NCBI GenBank assembly: GCA_015272325.1
Contig: JACYLU010000015.1
Location: 434,001 to 498,000, forward strand
Direction of reading: 5' to 3'
Origin: Synechococcales cyanobacterium C42_A2020_086
GTDB taxonomy: Bacteria > Cyanobacteriota > Cyanobacteriia > Elainellales > Elainellaceae
DNA: 64,000 bases
Shown: piece by piece, positions 1 through 9,569 of the stretch
How positions within the stretch are numbered: the stretch's first letter is position 1
Layout: every line of letters starts with the position of its first letter
Made by a program: the position numbers and the translations under genes
The notes under the pieces: generated by a model
What the model saw: only the letters and a program-made list of their open reading frames with translations
Told to the model about the DNA's origin: nothing
Database searches by the model: none

Positions 1-829
1 CGGAAACCCCCATACGCGCGCCTTTGCAGTTGGCTCCTCGTAAATCAGCTCCGCTCAAGTCTGCCCCAATGAGATTGGCTCCTTGCAAGTTGGCTTGGCT
101 AAGGTTCGCCTCGAGCAAATTTGCCCGAAACAAATTGGCTCCGTTCAGGTTTGCCCCCGTCAAGTTGACGCGGTGTAAGAAGGCATCGCTCAAATTAGCA
201 TTGCTAAGATTGGCATGGCTGAGGTTGCGACCCGATAAATCTTTCTCGTGCAGATCCGCTCCACTGAGGTCAGCTCCGCTGAGATCGGGCGGCTGCTTGC
301 GCGGCTGATGTCGAGACCGATCGCCAGTAGCTCCACCAGTCGATCCGTTTGGTGACGTGTGGGCAGAGTGGGCCGAAGACGGCGAATAATAGGAAGACTG
401 ATAAGGGGAAGAGTAATACCGAGGCGGAGTCTGGTGATGGGAGCGGGGTGGCGTTTGACTCCGCGGTGCCTGTGAAGATGCGGAATAGGAGGAGTATCTT
501 GCCTGGGAGGATGACCCTGAGCGAGATTGAGATGACTGTCCAGCCCGCGACGAGGAAGACGATCCGGATGAGGAACGCGAAGAAGATGCCTGTCCATAGT
601 TCGATCCGTTGCCATGGTTCTGCCGCTGCGACCGCAATAGATCGCGAGCTTGGTTCAGCTCCTTCAGCTTTTGCTGGGCCTTCTCTTGCAAGCGGGGGTT
701 ATCCTTGGGAAGGCGATCGGGGTGCCAAACAAATGCCAAATCTCGGTAGGCCTGGTTCACCTCCTCTAAGGTTGCTCCAGGTTCTAACCCAAGCACTCTG
801 TAGCAGCTCTCTAGGTCACTCATCGCCAT
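1..829 (-). CDS. J-domain / pentapeptide-repeat protein (3' end outside window)
   Basis: About 276 codons are visible and the C-terminus runs off the window. Residues about 5-70 form a DnaJ-type J domain: the reading frame gives CYRVLGLEPGATLEEVNQAY followed by the diagnostic HPD (WHPDRLPKDN). Then comes a linker of about 110 residues rich in Ser, Gln, Pro and Tyr. From about residue 180 there are pentapeptide repeats of A(D/N)LSx type (LSGADLSGADL, ANLSNANLSDAF) that continue to the edge. J domains recruit and stimulate Hsp70, while pentapeptide repeats fold as a right-handed beta-helix, so a DnaK adaptor with a scaffold tail is a reasonable inference; the client is unknown. ATGs at 829 and 823 are in frame. 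No strong ribosome site separates them, so the longer was chosen. The gene stands alone, divergent from ilvB. Confidence 0.85.
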   Translation of the reverse strand, partial: MAMSDLESCYRVLGLEPGATLEEVNQAYRDLAFVWHPDRLPKDNPRLQEKAQQKLKELNQARDLLRSQRQNHGNGSNYGQASSSRSSSGSSSSSRAGQSSQSRSGSSSQARYSSYSASSQAPRSQTPPRSHHQTPPRYYSSPYQSSYYSPSSAHSAHTSPNGSTGGATGDRSRHQPRKQPPDLSGADLSGADLHEKDLSGRNLSHANLSNANLSDAFLHRVNLTGANLNGANLFRANLLEANLSQANLQGANLIGADLSGADLRGANCKGARMGVS

Positions 830-1123
830 CACGGGTGTTTATTCCTAATGCTACTAGGTCGCCTTGGCTGCCTGCACGTAGAAACCAAAAAAATTCCTGG
901 TAATGCCCAAGATAGATTCTGCAATTCTGTATGATGAATTCTTGACAGCGCCATTGCAAGAGGCTCTGGTTCAAAATGTGTCCTGCTGGTGATTTGGATA
1001 GAGTTGAGTGGGCCGGAGCACTTGCAGGGCTGCCTGGCCTAAGCCTCGACAGGCGTAACCTTTCAGCACTAGACTAAATTATCCTTACATTTGTGCATCC
1101 GTAGATACAGATTTTAAAGCTCT

Positions 1124-3013
1124 ATGCGTAAAGCTCTCCCTATCTCGCTTCAGAACGCTGCACTGACTCAGAAAACTCCGCTCCCTGCCCCAACGCCCAT
1201 TCGCGCCACGGGTGCTTTTGCTCTCATAGATAGCCTGAGACGGCACGGGGTTAAGCATATTTTCGGCTATCCTGGTGGGGCAATTCTGCCGATCTATGAT
1301 GAGCTTTACCGAGCAGAATCTGCAGGGTTTTTGCAGCATATTCTGGTGCGGCACGAACAGGGAGCAGCCCACGCAGCAGATGGATATGCTCGTGCTACGG
1401 GCAAAGTGGGTGTTTGTTTTGGCACTTCGGGTCCAGGCGCGACGAATTTGGTAACAGGCATCGCAACGGCTCAGATGGATTCGATCCCGATGATAGTGAT
1501 TACGGGACAGGTGAGCCGAGCGGCTATTGGCAGTGATGCCTTCCAAGAAACCGATATTTACGGCATTACTCTACCGATCGTGAAGCACTCTTATGTGGTG
1601 CGCGATCCTGCAGACATGGCTCGGATTGTTGCCGAAGCATTTCACATTGCCAGCACCGGCCGCCCCGGTCCAGTGCTGATTGATGTGCCGAAGGATGTCG
1701 GACTGGAAACCTGTGACTATGTGCCCGTAGAGCCAGGAACGGTGAAACTCCCCGGCTATAAGCCAACGGTAAAGGGGAACCCGCGACAAATAATTCAGGC
1801 GCTGAAGTTAATTCGTGAAGCAGAGCGACCGCTGCTCTACGTGGGTGGTGGTGCCATTGCCTCTGGCGCTCATGCCGAAGTTACTGAACTGGCAGAGCGG
1901 TACAATATCCCCGTCACTACTACCCTGATGGGCTTGGGGGTATTCGACGAGCATCATCCCCTGTCGCTGGGTATGCTGGGCATGCATGGCACAGCCTACG
2001 CAAACTTTGCCGTCACTGAGTGTGATTTGCTGATTGCGGTTGGGGCACGATTTGATGATCGGGTTACCGGTAAACTCGATGAGTTTGCCTCTCGTGCTAA
2101 GGTTATCCACATCGATATTGACCCCGCAGAGGTGGGCAAAAATCGCATTCCGGACGTGCCGATTGTGGGGGATGTCCGCCACGTACTGCTGGATCTACTG
2201 CAGCGGGACTCGGAAGATGGTCAGCCCAGTACATCTGGCCAAACTCAGGACTGGCTACAGCGCATTGAACGCTGGCGGCGTGATTACCCGCTCGTAGTAC
2301 CTTCCTATCCAGACTGCATCTCGCCTCAGGAAGTGATTGTGGAGATCGGTCGTCAAGCACCACATGCTTTCTACACCACCGATGTGGGGCAACACCAGAT
2401 GTGGGCTGCTCAATTCTTGACGATGGGACCTCGCCGCTGGATCTCTAGCTCCGGCTTGGGCACGATGGGCTACGGGCTGCCCGCTGCTATGGGTGCCAAG
2501 ATGGCACTGCCGCAGGAGGAAGTCATCTGCATCAGTGGAGATGCTAGCTTCCAGATGAACTTCCAGGAGCTAGGTACATTGGCGCAGTACGACATCAACG
2601 TCAAGACCGTCATTATTAACAATGGCTGGCAGGGGATGGTGCGTCAGTGGCAGCAAGCCTTCTATGAGGAGCGCTATTCGTCTTCTAACATGCAGACGGG
2701 CATGCCAGATTTTGTCAAGCTGGCAGATGCCTTTGGCATTAAGGGTATGGTTGTGCGAACTCGCGACGAGCTGCAAGCTGCTATTGCTGAAATGCTGGCT
2801 CATCCGGGTCCAGTGGTGGTTGACGCTCAAGTGAAGCGGGATGAAAACTGCTACCCCATGGTGGCTCCTGGGAAGAGCAACGCCCAGATGGTTGGTCTGC
2901 CAAAACCAGTTGAGCAGGAGTTTGTCTCAACTGAACCGATTACCTGCATCACTTGCGGCACTGAAAATGCTCCAGGCAACAAGTTCTGTCCAGAGTGCGG
3001 CGCTAAGCTGTAG
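1124..3013 (+). CDS. ilvB: Acetolactate synthase, large subunit, with C-terminal zinc ribbon
   Basis: Thiamine-diphosphate enzyme that condenses two pyruvates (or pyruvate and 2-oxobutyrate) in the first step common to valine, leucine and isoleucine synthesis. The 629-residue frame shows the catalytic-glutamate region ([18 protein letters not shown]), the GTSGPGATN loop, a central FAD-type domain with RFDDRVTGK, and the C-terminal ThDP-binding [12 protein letters not shown] with [11 protein letters not shown] downstream. The core is normal in length. The last ~22 residues add a four-cysteine motif, CITC then CPEC with ten residues between, which looks like a zinc ribbon and is not part of the enzyme fold. 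The ATG at 1124 has no good Shine-Dalgarno sequence, but no better start precedes the conserved domain. The small subunit ilvN is not in the window. Confidence 0.96.
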   Translation: MRKALPISLQNAALTQKTPLPAPTPIRATGAFALIDSLRRHGVKHIFGYPGGAILPIYDELYRAESAGFLQHILVRHEQGAAHAADGYARATGKVGVCFGTSGPGATNLVTGIATAQMDSIPMIVITGQVSRAAIGSDAFQETDIYGITLPIVKHSYVVRDPADMARIVAEAFHIASTGRPGPVLIDVPKDVGLETCDYVPVEPGTVKLPGYKPTVKGNPRQIIQALKLIREAERPLLYVGGGAIASGAHAEVTELAERYNIPVTTTLMGLGVFDEHHPLSLGMLGMHGTAYANFAVTECDLLIAVGARFDDRVTGKLDEFASRAKVIHIDIDPAEVGKNRIPDVPIVGDVRHVLLDLLQRDSEDGQPSTSGQTQDWLQRIERWRRDYPLVVPSYPDCISPQEVIVEIGRQAPHAFYTTDVGQHQMWAAQFLTMGPRRWISSSGLGTMGYGLPAAMGAKMALPQEEVICISGDASFQMNFQELGTLAQYDINVKTVIINNGWQGMVRQWQQAFYEERYSSSNMQTGMPDFVKLADAFGIKGMVVRTRDELQAAIAEMLAHPGPVVVDAQVKRDENCYPMVAPGKSNAQMVGLPKPVEQEFVSTEPITCITCGTENAPGNKFCPECGAKL

Positions 3014-3024
3014 GAACACCCCTA

Positions 3025-3052
3025 GCGTCTAGATGAACCAGACCTAGGACGC
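3025..3052 (+). terminator. Hairpin just after ilvB, weak terminator candidate
   Basis: GCGTCTAG pairs with CTAGGACGC with one bulged G around an 11-base loop, starting 12 bases after the ilvB stop. There is no following T-run, so intrinsic termination is only a possibility. Confidence 0.3.
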
Positions 3053-3192
3053 ACACTTAGAATAGAAACTCAGACATAGTCAGACATCGATAGAGGGGTG
3101 ATGGGGTTTGCAACCTATCACTCCTTTGTTTGTCCAAGTTTGACCAATCTATTTTGCCGATTCTCTTGCCAACTCACTGGGAGCCTAGAACA

Positions 3193-4227
3193 CTAGCCTT
3201 CAATCCCGGTCAGAATCAGCTCACCAGAACCAGCAATCACTTCTCCGATTTGAAAGGCGGGCAGCCGCTGCTCGGTGAACCACTGGAGAGTTCGCTCGAC
3301 TTCGCCAGCAGACACCAGGACCGCAAAACCAATGCCCATGTTGAAGGTATTAAACATTTCTGCCTGAGCCACTTTCCCCTCAGCTGCGAGCCATTGAAAA
3401 ATGCCAGGCAACTCCCAGCGGCGCGGATCGACCCGAATCGCTTGATTGGGGCCAAGACAGCGGGGCAAATTTTCAGGGAGACCGCCACCGGTAATATGCG
3501 CCATCCCATGAAGCGCTAATCCTGCTTGGCGAGCCGCTAGGACCGGCTGAACGTAGATTTGAGTGGGGGTGAGCAACTCTTCTGCCAACGACTTGCCGGA
3601 TAGTTGAGCCGGGCAATCACTGAGAGACGCTCCGCTTTGCTCAATAATTTTGCGCACCAGGCTAAACCCGTTGCTATGGACGCCTTGGCTAGCTAGTCCA
3701 ATGACTGCATCCCCGATCTGCACCTGGGAGCCATCTAGAATCTGACTTTTCTCGACAATACCGACACAAAACCCGGCGAGGTCATAGTCTCCCGGCTGAT
3801 AAAAACCTGGCATTTCTGCCGTTTCGCCACCAATCAAGGCACAGCCCGCCTGACGGCAGCCCTCAGCAATGCCAGCAACCACCTCAGCCAACTGGTCGGG
3901 ATTCAGCTTGCTGGTTGCTAGATAGTCTAGAAAAAACAATGGTTCTGCGCCAGACGTCAGGACGTCGTTGACGCACATCGCGACCAGATCAATGCCGACG
4001 CTATCATGACGATTGCACTGCTGAGCCAGCTTTAACTTGGTGCCTACCCCGTCAGTACCGGCTACCAGAACTGGCTCGCGGTAACCACTAGGCAACTGAA
4101 AAAAGCCGCCAAATCCGCCGAGGTTGCCAAGCACCTCCCGCCGATAGGTACTTTCTACAAGCCCACGAATTTGCTGTACGAAGCTGCGTCCCGCTTCAAC
4201 ATCTACCCCTGCGTCCCGATAGTCCAT
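3193..4227 (-). CDS. purM: Phosphoribosylformylglycinamidine cyclo-ligase (AIR synthetase)
   Basis: Closes the imidazole ring in step five of de novo purine synthesis, using ATP to convert FGAM to AIR. The 344-residue product is the usual family length. It starts [20 protein letters not shown] and contains the conserved GGFGGFF and [14 protein letters not shown] segments, [22 protein letters not shown] and [12 protein letters not shown], which build the PurM-type ATP-binding fold. The ATG at 4227 is preceded by a purine-rich GGGGGAA. It is monocistronic here. It converges on ilvB across a spacer of about 180 bp, and its own promoter must lie in the gap downstream of the DUF4168 gene. Confidence 0.97.
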   Translation of the reverse strand: MDYRDAGVDVEAGRSFVQQIRGLVESTYRREVLGNLGGFGGFFQLPSGYREPVLVAGTDGVGTKLKLAQQCNRHDSVGIDLVAMCVNDVLTSGAEPLFFLDYLATSKLNPDQLAEVVAGIAEGCRQAGCALIGGETAEMPGFYQPGDYDLAGFCVGIVEKSQILDGSQVQIGDAVIGLASQGVHSNGFSLVRKIIEQSGASLSDCPAQLSGKSLAEELLTPTQIYVQPVLAARQAGLALHGMAHITGGGLPENLPRCLGPNQAIRVDPRRWELPGIFQWLAAEGKVAQAEMFNTFNMGIGFAVLVSAGEVERTLQWFTEQRLPAFQIGEVIAGSGELILTGIEG

Positions 4228-4331
4228 CGGTTCCCCCTACTTAACCCTATACCGACCGGCGTTTCCCCGCTGGCAAGGATGCAGCCCAAGAAGCAGGCTT
4301 CCTGGGCCATTCCTGTACAGCCGAAACAGTC

Positions 4332-4346
4332 CCTCCTGACAGGAGG
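4332..4346. other. Perfect short hairpin between the DUF4168 gene and purM
   Basis: CCTCCTG-A-CAGGAGG is an almost perfect palindrome, and outer CAGT/ACTG arms can extend it. It lies between the end of the DUF4168 gene and the start of purM, both on the minus strand. There is no T-run on either side, so a terminator is not established. It could be an mRNA-processing or leader structure. Confidence 0.3.
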
Positions 4347-4423
4347 TATTGTACTGGGCGAGAGAGTCTGGTGGAGCAGGATCAGCGTTAAGTTGCCCTC
4401 AAGTTCTGTAAACTTGCGAGCCG

Positions 4424-4939
4424 TTAGTTCTGCAACTCCTGCTGCACGCGCTGACGCAGTTCCGGATCTTGCCTCACTAGCGTCATGATCTGGTTAAACC
4501 GGGTGGAATCTAGCCCTTCTTCTTGAATAGCCGCATTGACTCGGGTTTGGGTTGTCTGCTGAATTTCAGTGAGCTGGCTGAGCACCTGATCGAAATTTTG
4601 CTGTTCCTCAGGTGTCACTTCCGGTTGCGGCTGAGCCTGAGGATTTTGCTGCGACTGCAGGATTTCTCCAAAACGTTCAGGGGTAATGCCTTCGCTTTCA
4701 AATACCTGATCGGCCTGACGCTGGGCCTCTTGCTGGATCGATTGAATTTGTTTGATGGCATTAGCAAACTGCTGGACCTCTTCGGCACTGGGTTCTGCGG
4801 CCGCTGGGGGTGCCTCAGGAACTGCAGGCTGCGGATTGGACTCTGGAGTACTGGGAGCCGGGGTTTGAGCCTGAGCCGTCATCCCCGATATCAATAACCC
4901 TGTGCAGATAGAACTGCCGATGAGAATTCGCTTCAGCAT
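4424..4939 (-). CDS. Exported DUF4168 protein
   Basis: A secreted or envelope protein of about 171 residues and unknown function. The start at 4939 is chosen because GGAG lies nine bases upstream and the product then opens with a clean signal peptide (MLKRILIGSSICTGLLIS, predicted cleavage after AQA). A frame extension to 5008 exists but would bury the signal sequence. After a Pro/Ala/Glu-rich linker there are two helical blocks with similar ends, QSIQQEAQRQADQVFESEGI and TEIQQTTQTRVNAAIQEEGL, each followed by TPERFGEIL or DSTRFNQIM. This internal duplication is typical of DUF4168 proteins. It is a single gene, divergent from the small exported protein at 5269. Confidence 0.8.
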   Translation of the reverse strand: MLKRILIGSSICTGLLISGMTAQAQTPAPSTPESNPQPAVPEAPPAAAEPSAEEVQQFANAIKQIQSIQQEAQRQADQVFESEGITPERFGEILQSQQNPQAQPQPEVTPEEQQNFDQVLSQLTEIQQTTQTRVNAAIQEEGLDSTRFNQIMTLVRQDPELRQRVQQELQN

Positions 4940-5268
4940 GGTGGATTTCTCCATAATCACAGCACACTTCGTACAGGCATCTGCCCAGCACAAAGTTTTA
5001 CGGGTCAAAGTCCAACATCGTAGTTCACTTCATCTGGGAATAAATCCTTCAGTTGGCGGACGACGCTCTTCCTGAACTGTGGTGACTCGCCTCAATTCGG
5101 ATTATCCTTTGACTAGGTAAATTGCGAGTGCGGGCGTTTAATCGAGGATGTCTTTGCCTTGAAAAAGTTTATCTGTCTAGGCTTCAGACTTTTTTGCGGG
5201 ACTAAATGCCTACCGCCCTCTCAAAGTTTCTTTGCTGAATGCGAGGAAATTACTACTCCCTGAAGAGA
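4940..5268. other. Divergent intergenic region
   Basis: About 330 bases between two divergently transcribed exported-protein genes. An A-run and a T-run near 5160-5195 (AAAAAGT and ACTTTTT flanking a small CTG/CAG stem) could pair. No promoter could be fixed with confidence and no gene was found. Confidence 0.4.
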
Positions 5269-5739
5269 ATGACAAACTTAACAAAACGTTATCTTTTCCC
5301 GACCTTGCTTTTGAAACTCGGTACCCTGCTGGGGCTGGGTAGCCTATGGGCTGGGTTGTTTAGTGGACTGTCCGGCGAACAGCCTGCGGCGGCCCAGACC
5401 TGTACCGCTCGGTGTGGTTCGCGCCAGATTCAGTTCACCCCAGGGCAGCGCATCCGTATTCAAGTGGTGAACCGCACACCCTATGCTATTCAAGTTGAGC
5501 AAATTGCAGGGACAAAGGCAGTTTTGCTAGCTCCAGATGCGGTGTTAAATGGGGATCCTCACTTTGGGACGCGCCCGAATGCTTCAATTGTGTTCTGGGA
5601 AGATGCGGCGCTGCCTGTGCAGGCGGTTTTATTTCGCCCTGAGTCTAACGCGCTGCAGATCGAGCTGGTTCCGGGTCGCTATGGTCCTGGAGATCGAACC
5701 GTCTACATCAACGATGATGGGCGAGTCGTTATTTTTTGA
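5269..5739 (+). CDS. Small exported protein of unknown function
   Basis: About 156 residues. The N-terminus is basic then hydrophobic (KRYLFPTLLLKLGTLLGLGS, more hydrophobic residues, then AAAQ), a Sec signal peptide with likely cleavage near AAAQ-TCTARCGS. The mature part is compact, probably all-beta, with two early cysteines (CTARC) and phrases such as IRIQVVNRTPYAIQVEQ and YGPGDRTVYINDDGRVVIF. I do not recognise a named family. A start at 5239 is also in frame but has no ribosome site; 5269 puts the charged signal n-region closer to the start. It lies upstream of recJ, separated by 206 bases with palindromic repeats, so the two are unlikely to be co-transcribed. Confidence 0.72.
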   Translation: MTNLTKRYLFPTLLLKLGTLLGLGSLWAGLFSGLSGEQPAAAQTCTARCGSRQIQFTPGQRIRIQVVNRTPYAIQVEQIAGTKAVLLAPDAVLNGDPHFGTRPNASIVFWEDAALPVQAVLFRPESNALQIELVPGRYGPGDRTVYINDDGRVVIF

Positions 5740-5902
5740 AATGCGCCATCCCAAATCAGGAATGATACAGTGGATGGCTAAATTCCCAAATTGTGCTCAA
5801 CGATACTGTCTTTCCTGGTCTTGCTTGGTCATCTGATTGCGCTTGCAGTCCCCGGAATTGGCATCCTCAACGTCCCTTAGACATCCTGTTTTGGCATCTT
5901 AA

Positions 5903-5932
5903 TTACGTAATTACGTAACTATTACGTAACTA
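5903..5932. repeat. Three TTACGTAA palindromes upstream of recJ
   Basis: The 8-base perfect palindrome TTACGTAA occurs at 5903, 5911 and 5922. The last two belong to a perfect 11-bp tandem repeat, TTACGTAACTA. The array ends 13 bases before the first possible recJ start codon, where a repressor or activator could act. It could equally be a slippage duplication like others in this window. Confidence 0.75.
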
Positions 5933-5945
5933 GTCTTGATTCCTC

Positions 5946-8900
5946 TTGGTTTTGCCTGTGGCTCGCTCTGACTTCTCATTTCGGCTCCCTTGCCAACGCT
6001 GGCAAATTGCGCCTCCGCAGCCCGAGCAGGCGGCTCAACTGGCGCAGGCTACTCAACTGTCGCCTTTGCTCACGCAGGTGTTGATCAATCGCCACATCCA
6101 TACCCCAGAGGCGGCTCGCACGTTTTTAGACCCAGAGTTGCAGTTATTGCCCTCTCCACTGGTCGAATTTCCAGATCTGCCAATTGCGCTAGAGCTGTTG
6201 TTGCGGGCAATTTCGCTGCGGCAGTTTATTGCCATTTGCGGCGACTACGACGCCGACGGCATGACGAGCACAGCCCTGTTGCTGCGGGCACTGCGGTTTT
6301 TGGGGGGGATCGTAGACTACGCCATCCCCAGCCGTATGCAGGAAGGCTACGGCATCAACTCGCGCATCGTGCAAGACTTTCATCAGGAAGGGGTAGGGCT
6401 GATCCTCACGGTGGATAACGGCATTGCGGCCCATGAGCCAATTGCCCTAGCTCGCGAGTTGGGCATGGCCGTCATCGTCACAGACCACCACGATTTGCCC
6501 CCTAGCCTACCGGTTGCCAACGCCATTCTCAATCCGAAGTTGCTCCAGAACGACTCGCCTTATCGCGGCATTGCTGGTGTGGGCGTCGCTTATATCCTGG
6601 CGGTTTGTCTGGCGCAAAGCCTACAGAAAACCCAAGACTTAACAACTCCCCTGATCGAACTCTTCACGCTAGGCACAATTGCTGACCTCGCACCCTTGAC
6701 CGGGGTGAACCGTCGCTGGGTGAAGCGGGGCTTGAAGCTGCTGCCCAAATCGCGCATTGCTGGCGTGCAGGCGTTGATTCAGGTTGCTGGCCTAAGCAAC
6801 GAGCGAACGCTGAAACCTGAGGCGATTGGATTTCGACTCGGTCCTCGGATTAACGCCATTGGTCGCCTCTCGGATCCGCAAATTGTCATTGAGTTGCTGA
6901 CAACGGACGACGAAGGGCGGGCACTGGAACTGGCGATGAAATGTGAGCAGGTCAACCAACTGCGGCAGCGACTCTGCGAACTGATTGAGCAAGATGCGAT
7001 TGCTTGGTGCCAGCAGACCCAGTTTGATCCGCAGCAATCGCGGGTCTTGGTGATCGTTCAGCCCGGTTGGCATCATGGGGTGATTGGCATTGTGGCTTCG
7101 CGGCTCGTTGAACGGTACGGGGTGCCCGTATTTATTGGCACCTATGAGGATGAAGCCGCCGTAGATCCTGTCTCAGATTGTGGAGAAACGGGACAGCCCT
7201 CTGGCACAACAAGTCCGACAGAGGAGACGGTAGAGCCGCCGCCTGCCACCAAAATTCGCGGATCCGCTCGCGGTATTCCTGAATTTAATGTGTTCGAGGC
7301 GCTGCAAGCCTGTGGCGATCTACTCGACAAGTTTGGTGGACATCGAGCTGCCGGCGGATTCACGTTCGCGGCTGCCCATTTGGATGCCTTCCGGTCCCGC
7401 TTGCAGCAGTTTGCTCATCATGTGCTGCGCCCCGAGCACCTCAAGCCCTTAGTGACGATTGACGCTCAAGCCGACTTCCGTAGCCTCACCCTAGAACTCT
7501 ATAACCAAATTGACTGGCTGCATCCCTGCGGTATTGAGAATCCTGATCCGGTGTTCTGGACAGCCGATGTGCGAGTCGTTGAACAGCAGACTGTGGGGCG
7601 TGGGCAGACCCATCTAAAGTTAACCCTAGCCCAAGAGAGTGACCCCAGCACGGCGATTCGAGCGATTGCCTGGCGTTGGGGAGAGTATTACCCGCTGCCG
7701 AATCGCCTGGATGTAGCTTACCGACTGCGGCTAAACGAGTGGAACGGTACCCAGTCTGTAGAGCTAGAGTTGGTTGGCGTGCGGGCTGCTATGACCGCCG
7801 CAGATTCTGAGCCGCAGCCACCCTATCCGCCAGCACCACCTGCACCCCCATTCCCCCCGCTAGCCGATGCTTCGCCCTCCTCGCAGGACATCACCTCGAT
7901 CCCCCCCGGACTGCTCAACCGACCTGAGTCCGCTCAATCGTCTGCTCAATCCAAGTCTACGGACATCGAAGCTACCTTAAATGCGAATGCGGACGCTTCC
8001 TGCTTTGAAAAGGCAAGACATTCTCCGGTAACTCCTCCCACTCAAATTGAGTTCTACTACAATAAACGCCGCTATGCAGGAGATGTGTACCAAAATGGAG
8101 CCGGAAAAGAACTGCGAATTCACAATTTGGAAGGGCAGCTATTAATTATTCAGCCGGAACAGCGACGGGGATTGTTGGGTTACTGCCGCGAAGATGCCCG
8201 TGAAATCGATGTTTCTCATCCTTATTATTTCAATCTGATCCGCTCAGCGCTTTGCGCTTGGGAACTAGCCGAAAAAGATCAGATTATTCAGCAAAAGAAT
8301 CAACTCATTGCTGCTAAAGAAAAGCAGATTGCGCGTCTGCTCCACCACATAGAAGAGCTAGAACAACGGCTCGAACATTATGCGCTAGGACATGCTTTAG
8401 GGCATTCCCAGAGTGGTAAACCGTTATTAACTCTGTTGACAGCAGTAGATGATTCTGATGAAGTCAGTCTTAATAAATGTGTTAATGAAGCAGTGGATGA
8501 ACCAGCAGCAACTGTTGGTATAGACAGAGCAACTGACGCTAGCGCAGAGGCAGCAATGCTAGTCAATCCAGCTCCGACTATCGATGAGGACTCTGGTGCA
8601 GAATCGGTATCATCTACCCAGACGCAGGGTATAAAATCGACAGCGCCGCTCTGTGATGTAGGCAGCTTGGCGACGATTCTGGATCAGCTTGTAGATCCCA
8701 AACAGCAACTGCCGGACCTGCTAGGTGACGCCGTATGGAGGAAGCTCGATCGCCGCAGCCAGAAGGACTTGATTGCCGCCTACCAAACGTTGGCCGCTCT
8801 GCAAACAGCCCCAACCGCCGAGGAGGAACGCGACTATTCCGATGTAGCTCTGCGCCTCTGCTCCGTGATTGAACGAGAGGTCGTTCAGCCCTTTTTTAAG

Positions 8901-9323
8901 CGCCTTCATCAATTCTTGCAGGCGACGGACGGTTCTAGCGAAATTGGAGGCGTGACCTTGCGGGCCCGCAAAAAATATACGCTAGGTATGGTGCCGCCAT
9001 TACTTGCCGAGCACTGGCACAGCGTTCAAGACGATGCATGGGCTGCGGGCGTCGCGGATGCGGCAGAGCACTACGTAACCAGCGCCAGTGCAGTCGATCC
9101 AACCGAGCGTCAGCTAGTTCAAACCTGCTTGCAGCAGTGGCAAACTCCACTGGCTATCTGGCTGCAAACTCCAACGGCTGCTTCCGCGATTGCGCGAATT
9201 GATCGTCTGCTGACCATCGCCGCAGATGCAGATACCATTTTCCGACAAGGGCACTTTGCACTGCTACACGCGCTAGTGATGGGCAATGAAACGATGGCAG
9301 GACTGCTGCAAGCCATTGTTTGA
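5946..9323 (+). CDS. recJ: Single-stranded-DNA-specific exonuclease RecJ with long C-terminal extension
   Basis: 5'-3' exonuclease acting on single-stranded DNA in recombination and mismatch repair. DHH-family motifs appear in order: GDYDADG (residues 99-105), TVDNG (~155), VTDHHD (~178), then LGTIADLAPL. The DHHA1 domain follows with HHGVIGIVASR (~375) and GGHRAAGGF (~464), then an OB-like region to ~600. About 30 residues of Asp/Glu/Ser/Thr-rich sequence interrupt the DHHA1 domain at ~405-435. At 1125 residues it is nearly twice a typical RecJ: after a proline-rich linker (~620) there is a small globular block (IEFYYNKRRYAGDVYQNG), a predicted coiled coil (~773-815), an acidic linker and a helical ~220-residue end domain. 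No ATG is usable: an in-frame stop sits at 5937, so translation begins at TTG 5946, TTG 5952 or GTG 5958. Confidence 0.93.
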   Translation: MVLPVARSDFSFRLPCQRWQIAPPQPEQAAQLAQATQLSPLLTQVLINRHIHTPEAARTFLDPELQLLPSPLVEFPDLPIALELLLRAISLRQFIAICGDYDADGMTSTALLLRALRFLGGIVDYAIPSRMQEGYGINSRIVQDFHQEGVGLILTVDNGIAAHEPIALARELGMAVIVTDHHDLPPSLPVANAILNPKLLQNDSPYRGIAGVGVAYILAVCLAQSLQKTQDLTTPLIELFTLGTIADLAPLTGVNRRWVKRGLKLLPKSRIAGVQALIQVAGLSNERTLKPEAIGFRLGPRINAIGRLSDPQIVIELLTTDDEGRALELAMKCEQVNQLRQRLCELIEQDAIAWCQQTQFDPQQSRVLVIVQPGWHHGVIGIVASRLVERYGVPVFIGTYEDEAAVDPVSDCGETGQPSGTTSPTEETVEPPPATKIRGSARGIPEFNVFEALQACGDLLDKFGGHRAAGGFTFAAAHLDAFRSRLQQFAHHVLRPEHLKPLVTIDAQADFRSLTLELYNQIDWLHPCGIENPDPVFWTADVRVVEQQTVGRGQTHLKLTLAQESDPSTAIRAIAWRWGEYYPLPNRLDVAYRLRLNEWNGTQSVELELVGVRAAMTAADSEPQPPYPPAPPAPPFPPLADASPSSQDITSIPPGLLNRPESAQSSAQSKSTDIEATLNANADASCFEKARHSPVTPPTQIEFYYNKRRYAGDVYQNGAGKELRIHNLEGQLLIIQPEQRRGLLGYCREDAREIDVSHPYYFNLIRSALCAWELAEKDQIIQQKNQLIAAKEKQIARLLHHIEELEQRLEHYALGHALGHSQSGKPLLTLLTAVDDSDEVSLNKCVNEAVDEPAATVGIDRATDASAEAAMLVNPAPTIDEDSGAESVSSTQTQGIKSTAPLCDVGSLATILDQLVDPKQQLPDLLGDAVWRKLDRRSQKDLIAAYQTLAALQTAPTAEEERDYSDVALRLCSVIEREVVQPFFKRLHQFLQATDGSSEIGGVTLRARKKYTLGMVPPLLAEHWHSVQDDAWAAGVADAAEHYVTSASAVDPTERQLVQTCLQQWQTPLAIWLQTPTAASAIARIDRLLTIAADADTIFRQGHFALLHALVMGNETMAGLLQAIV

Positions 9324-9505
9324 TAGCTCGAAGACATTCCAGAGAAAGACTCACTTTTCAGCCAGTGGGTAGAGACAGAGTTTCGCAAAAATTCGCTATG
9401 GTCTGAGCAATTTACTCACTCTTGTCTGGTCCTGCCTGGTCATGTCTAGGGATGTTGAGCCACTGGCCTGCATACTTAGAACAACACGGGTTGGATAGAA
9501 CAATA

Positions 9506-9525
9506 TAGGTTGGATTAGGTTGGAT
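9506..9525. repeat. 10-bp tandem duplication before htpX
   Basis: TAGGTTGGAT occurs twice head to tail, with a further TTGGAT just upstream. It lies in the probable leader of htpX. Confidence 0.8.
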
Positions 9526-9569
9526 ATAGAGTGGGTTCTAAATCATTTAGCGAACTGTGGATGCGAGCT

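Noticed and set aside
24-308. Plus-strand open frame opposite the pentapeptide gene
   Set aside because: It is an antisense shadow: the repeated codons of the pentapeptide gene keep the opposite frame open.
5598-5836. Second frame overlapping the exported protein at 5269
   Set aside because: Out-of-frame overlap without ribosome site; the signal-peptide frame is better supported.
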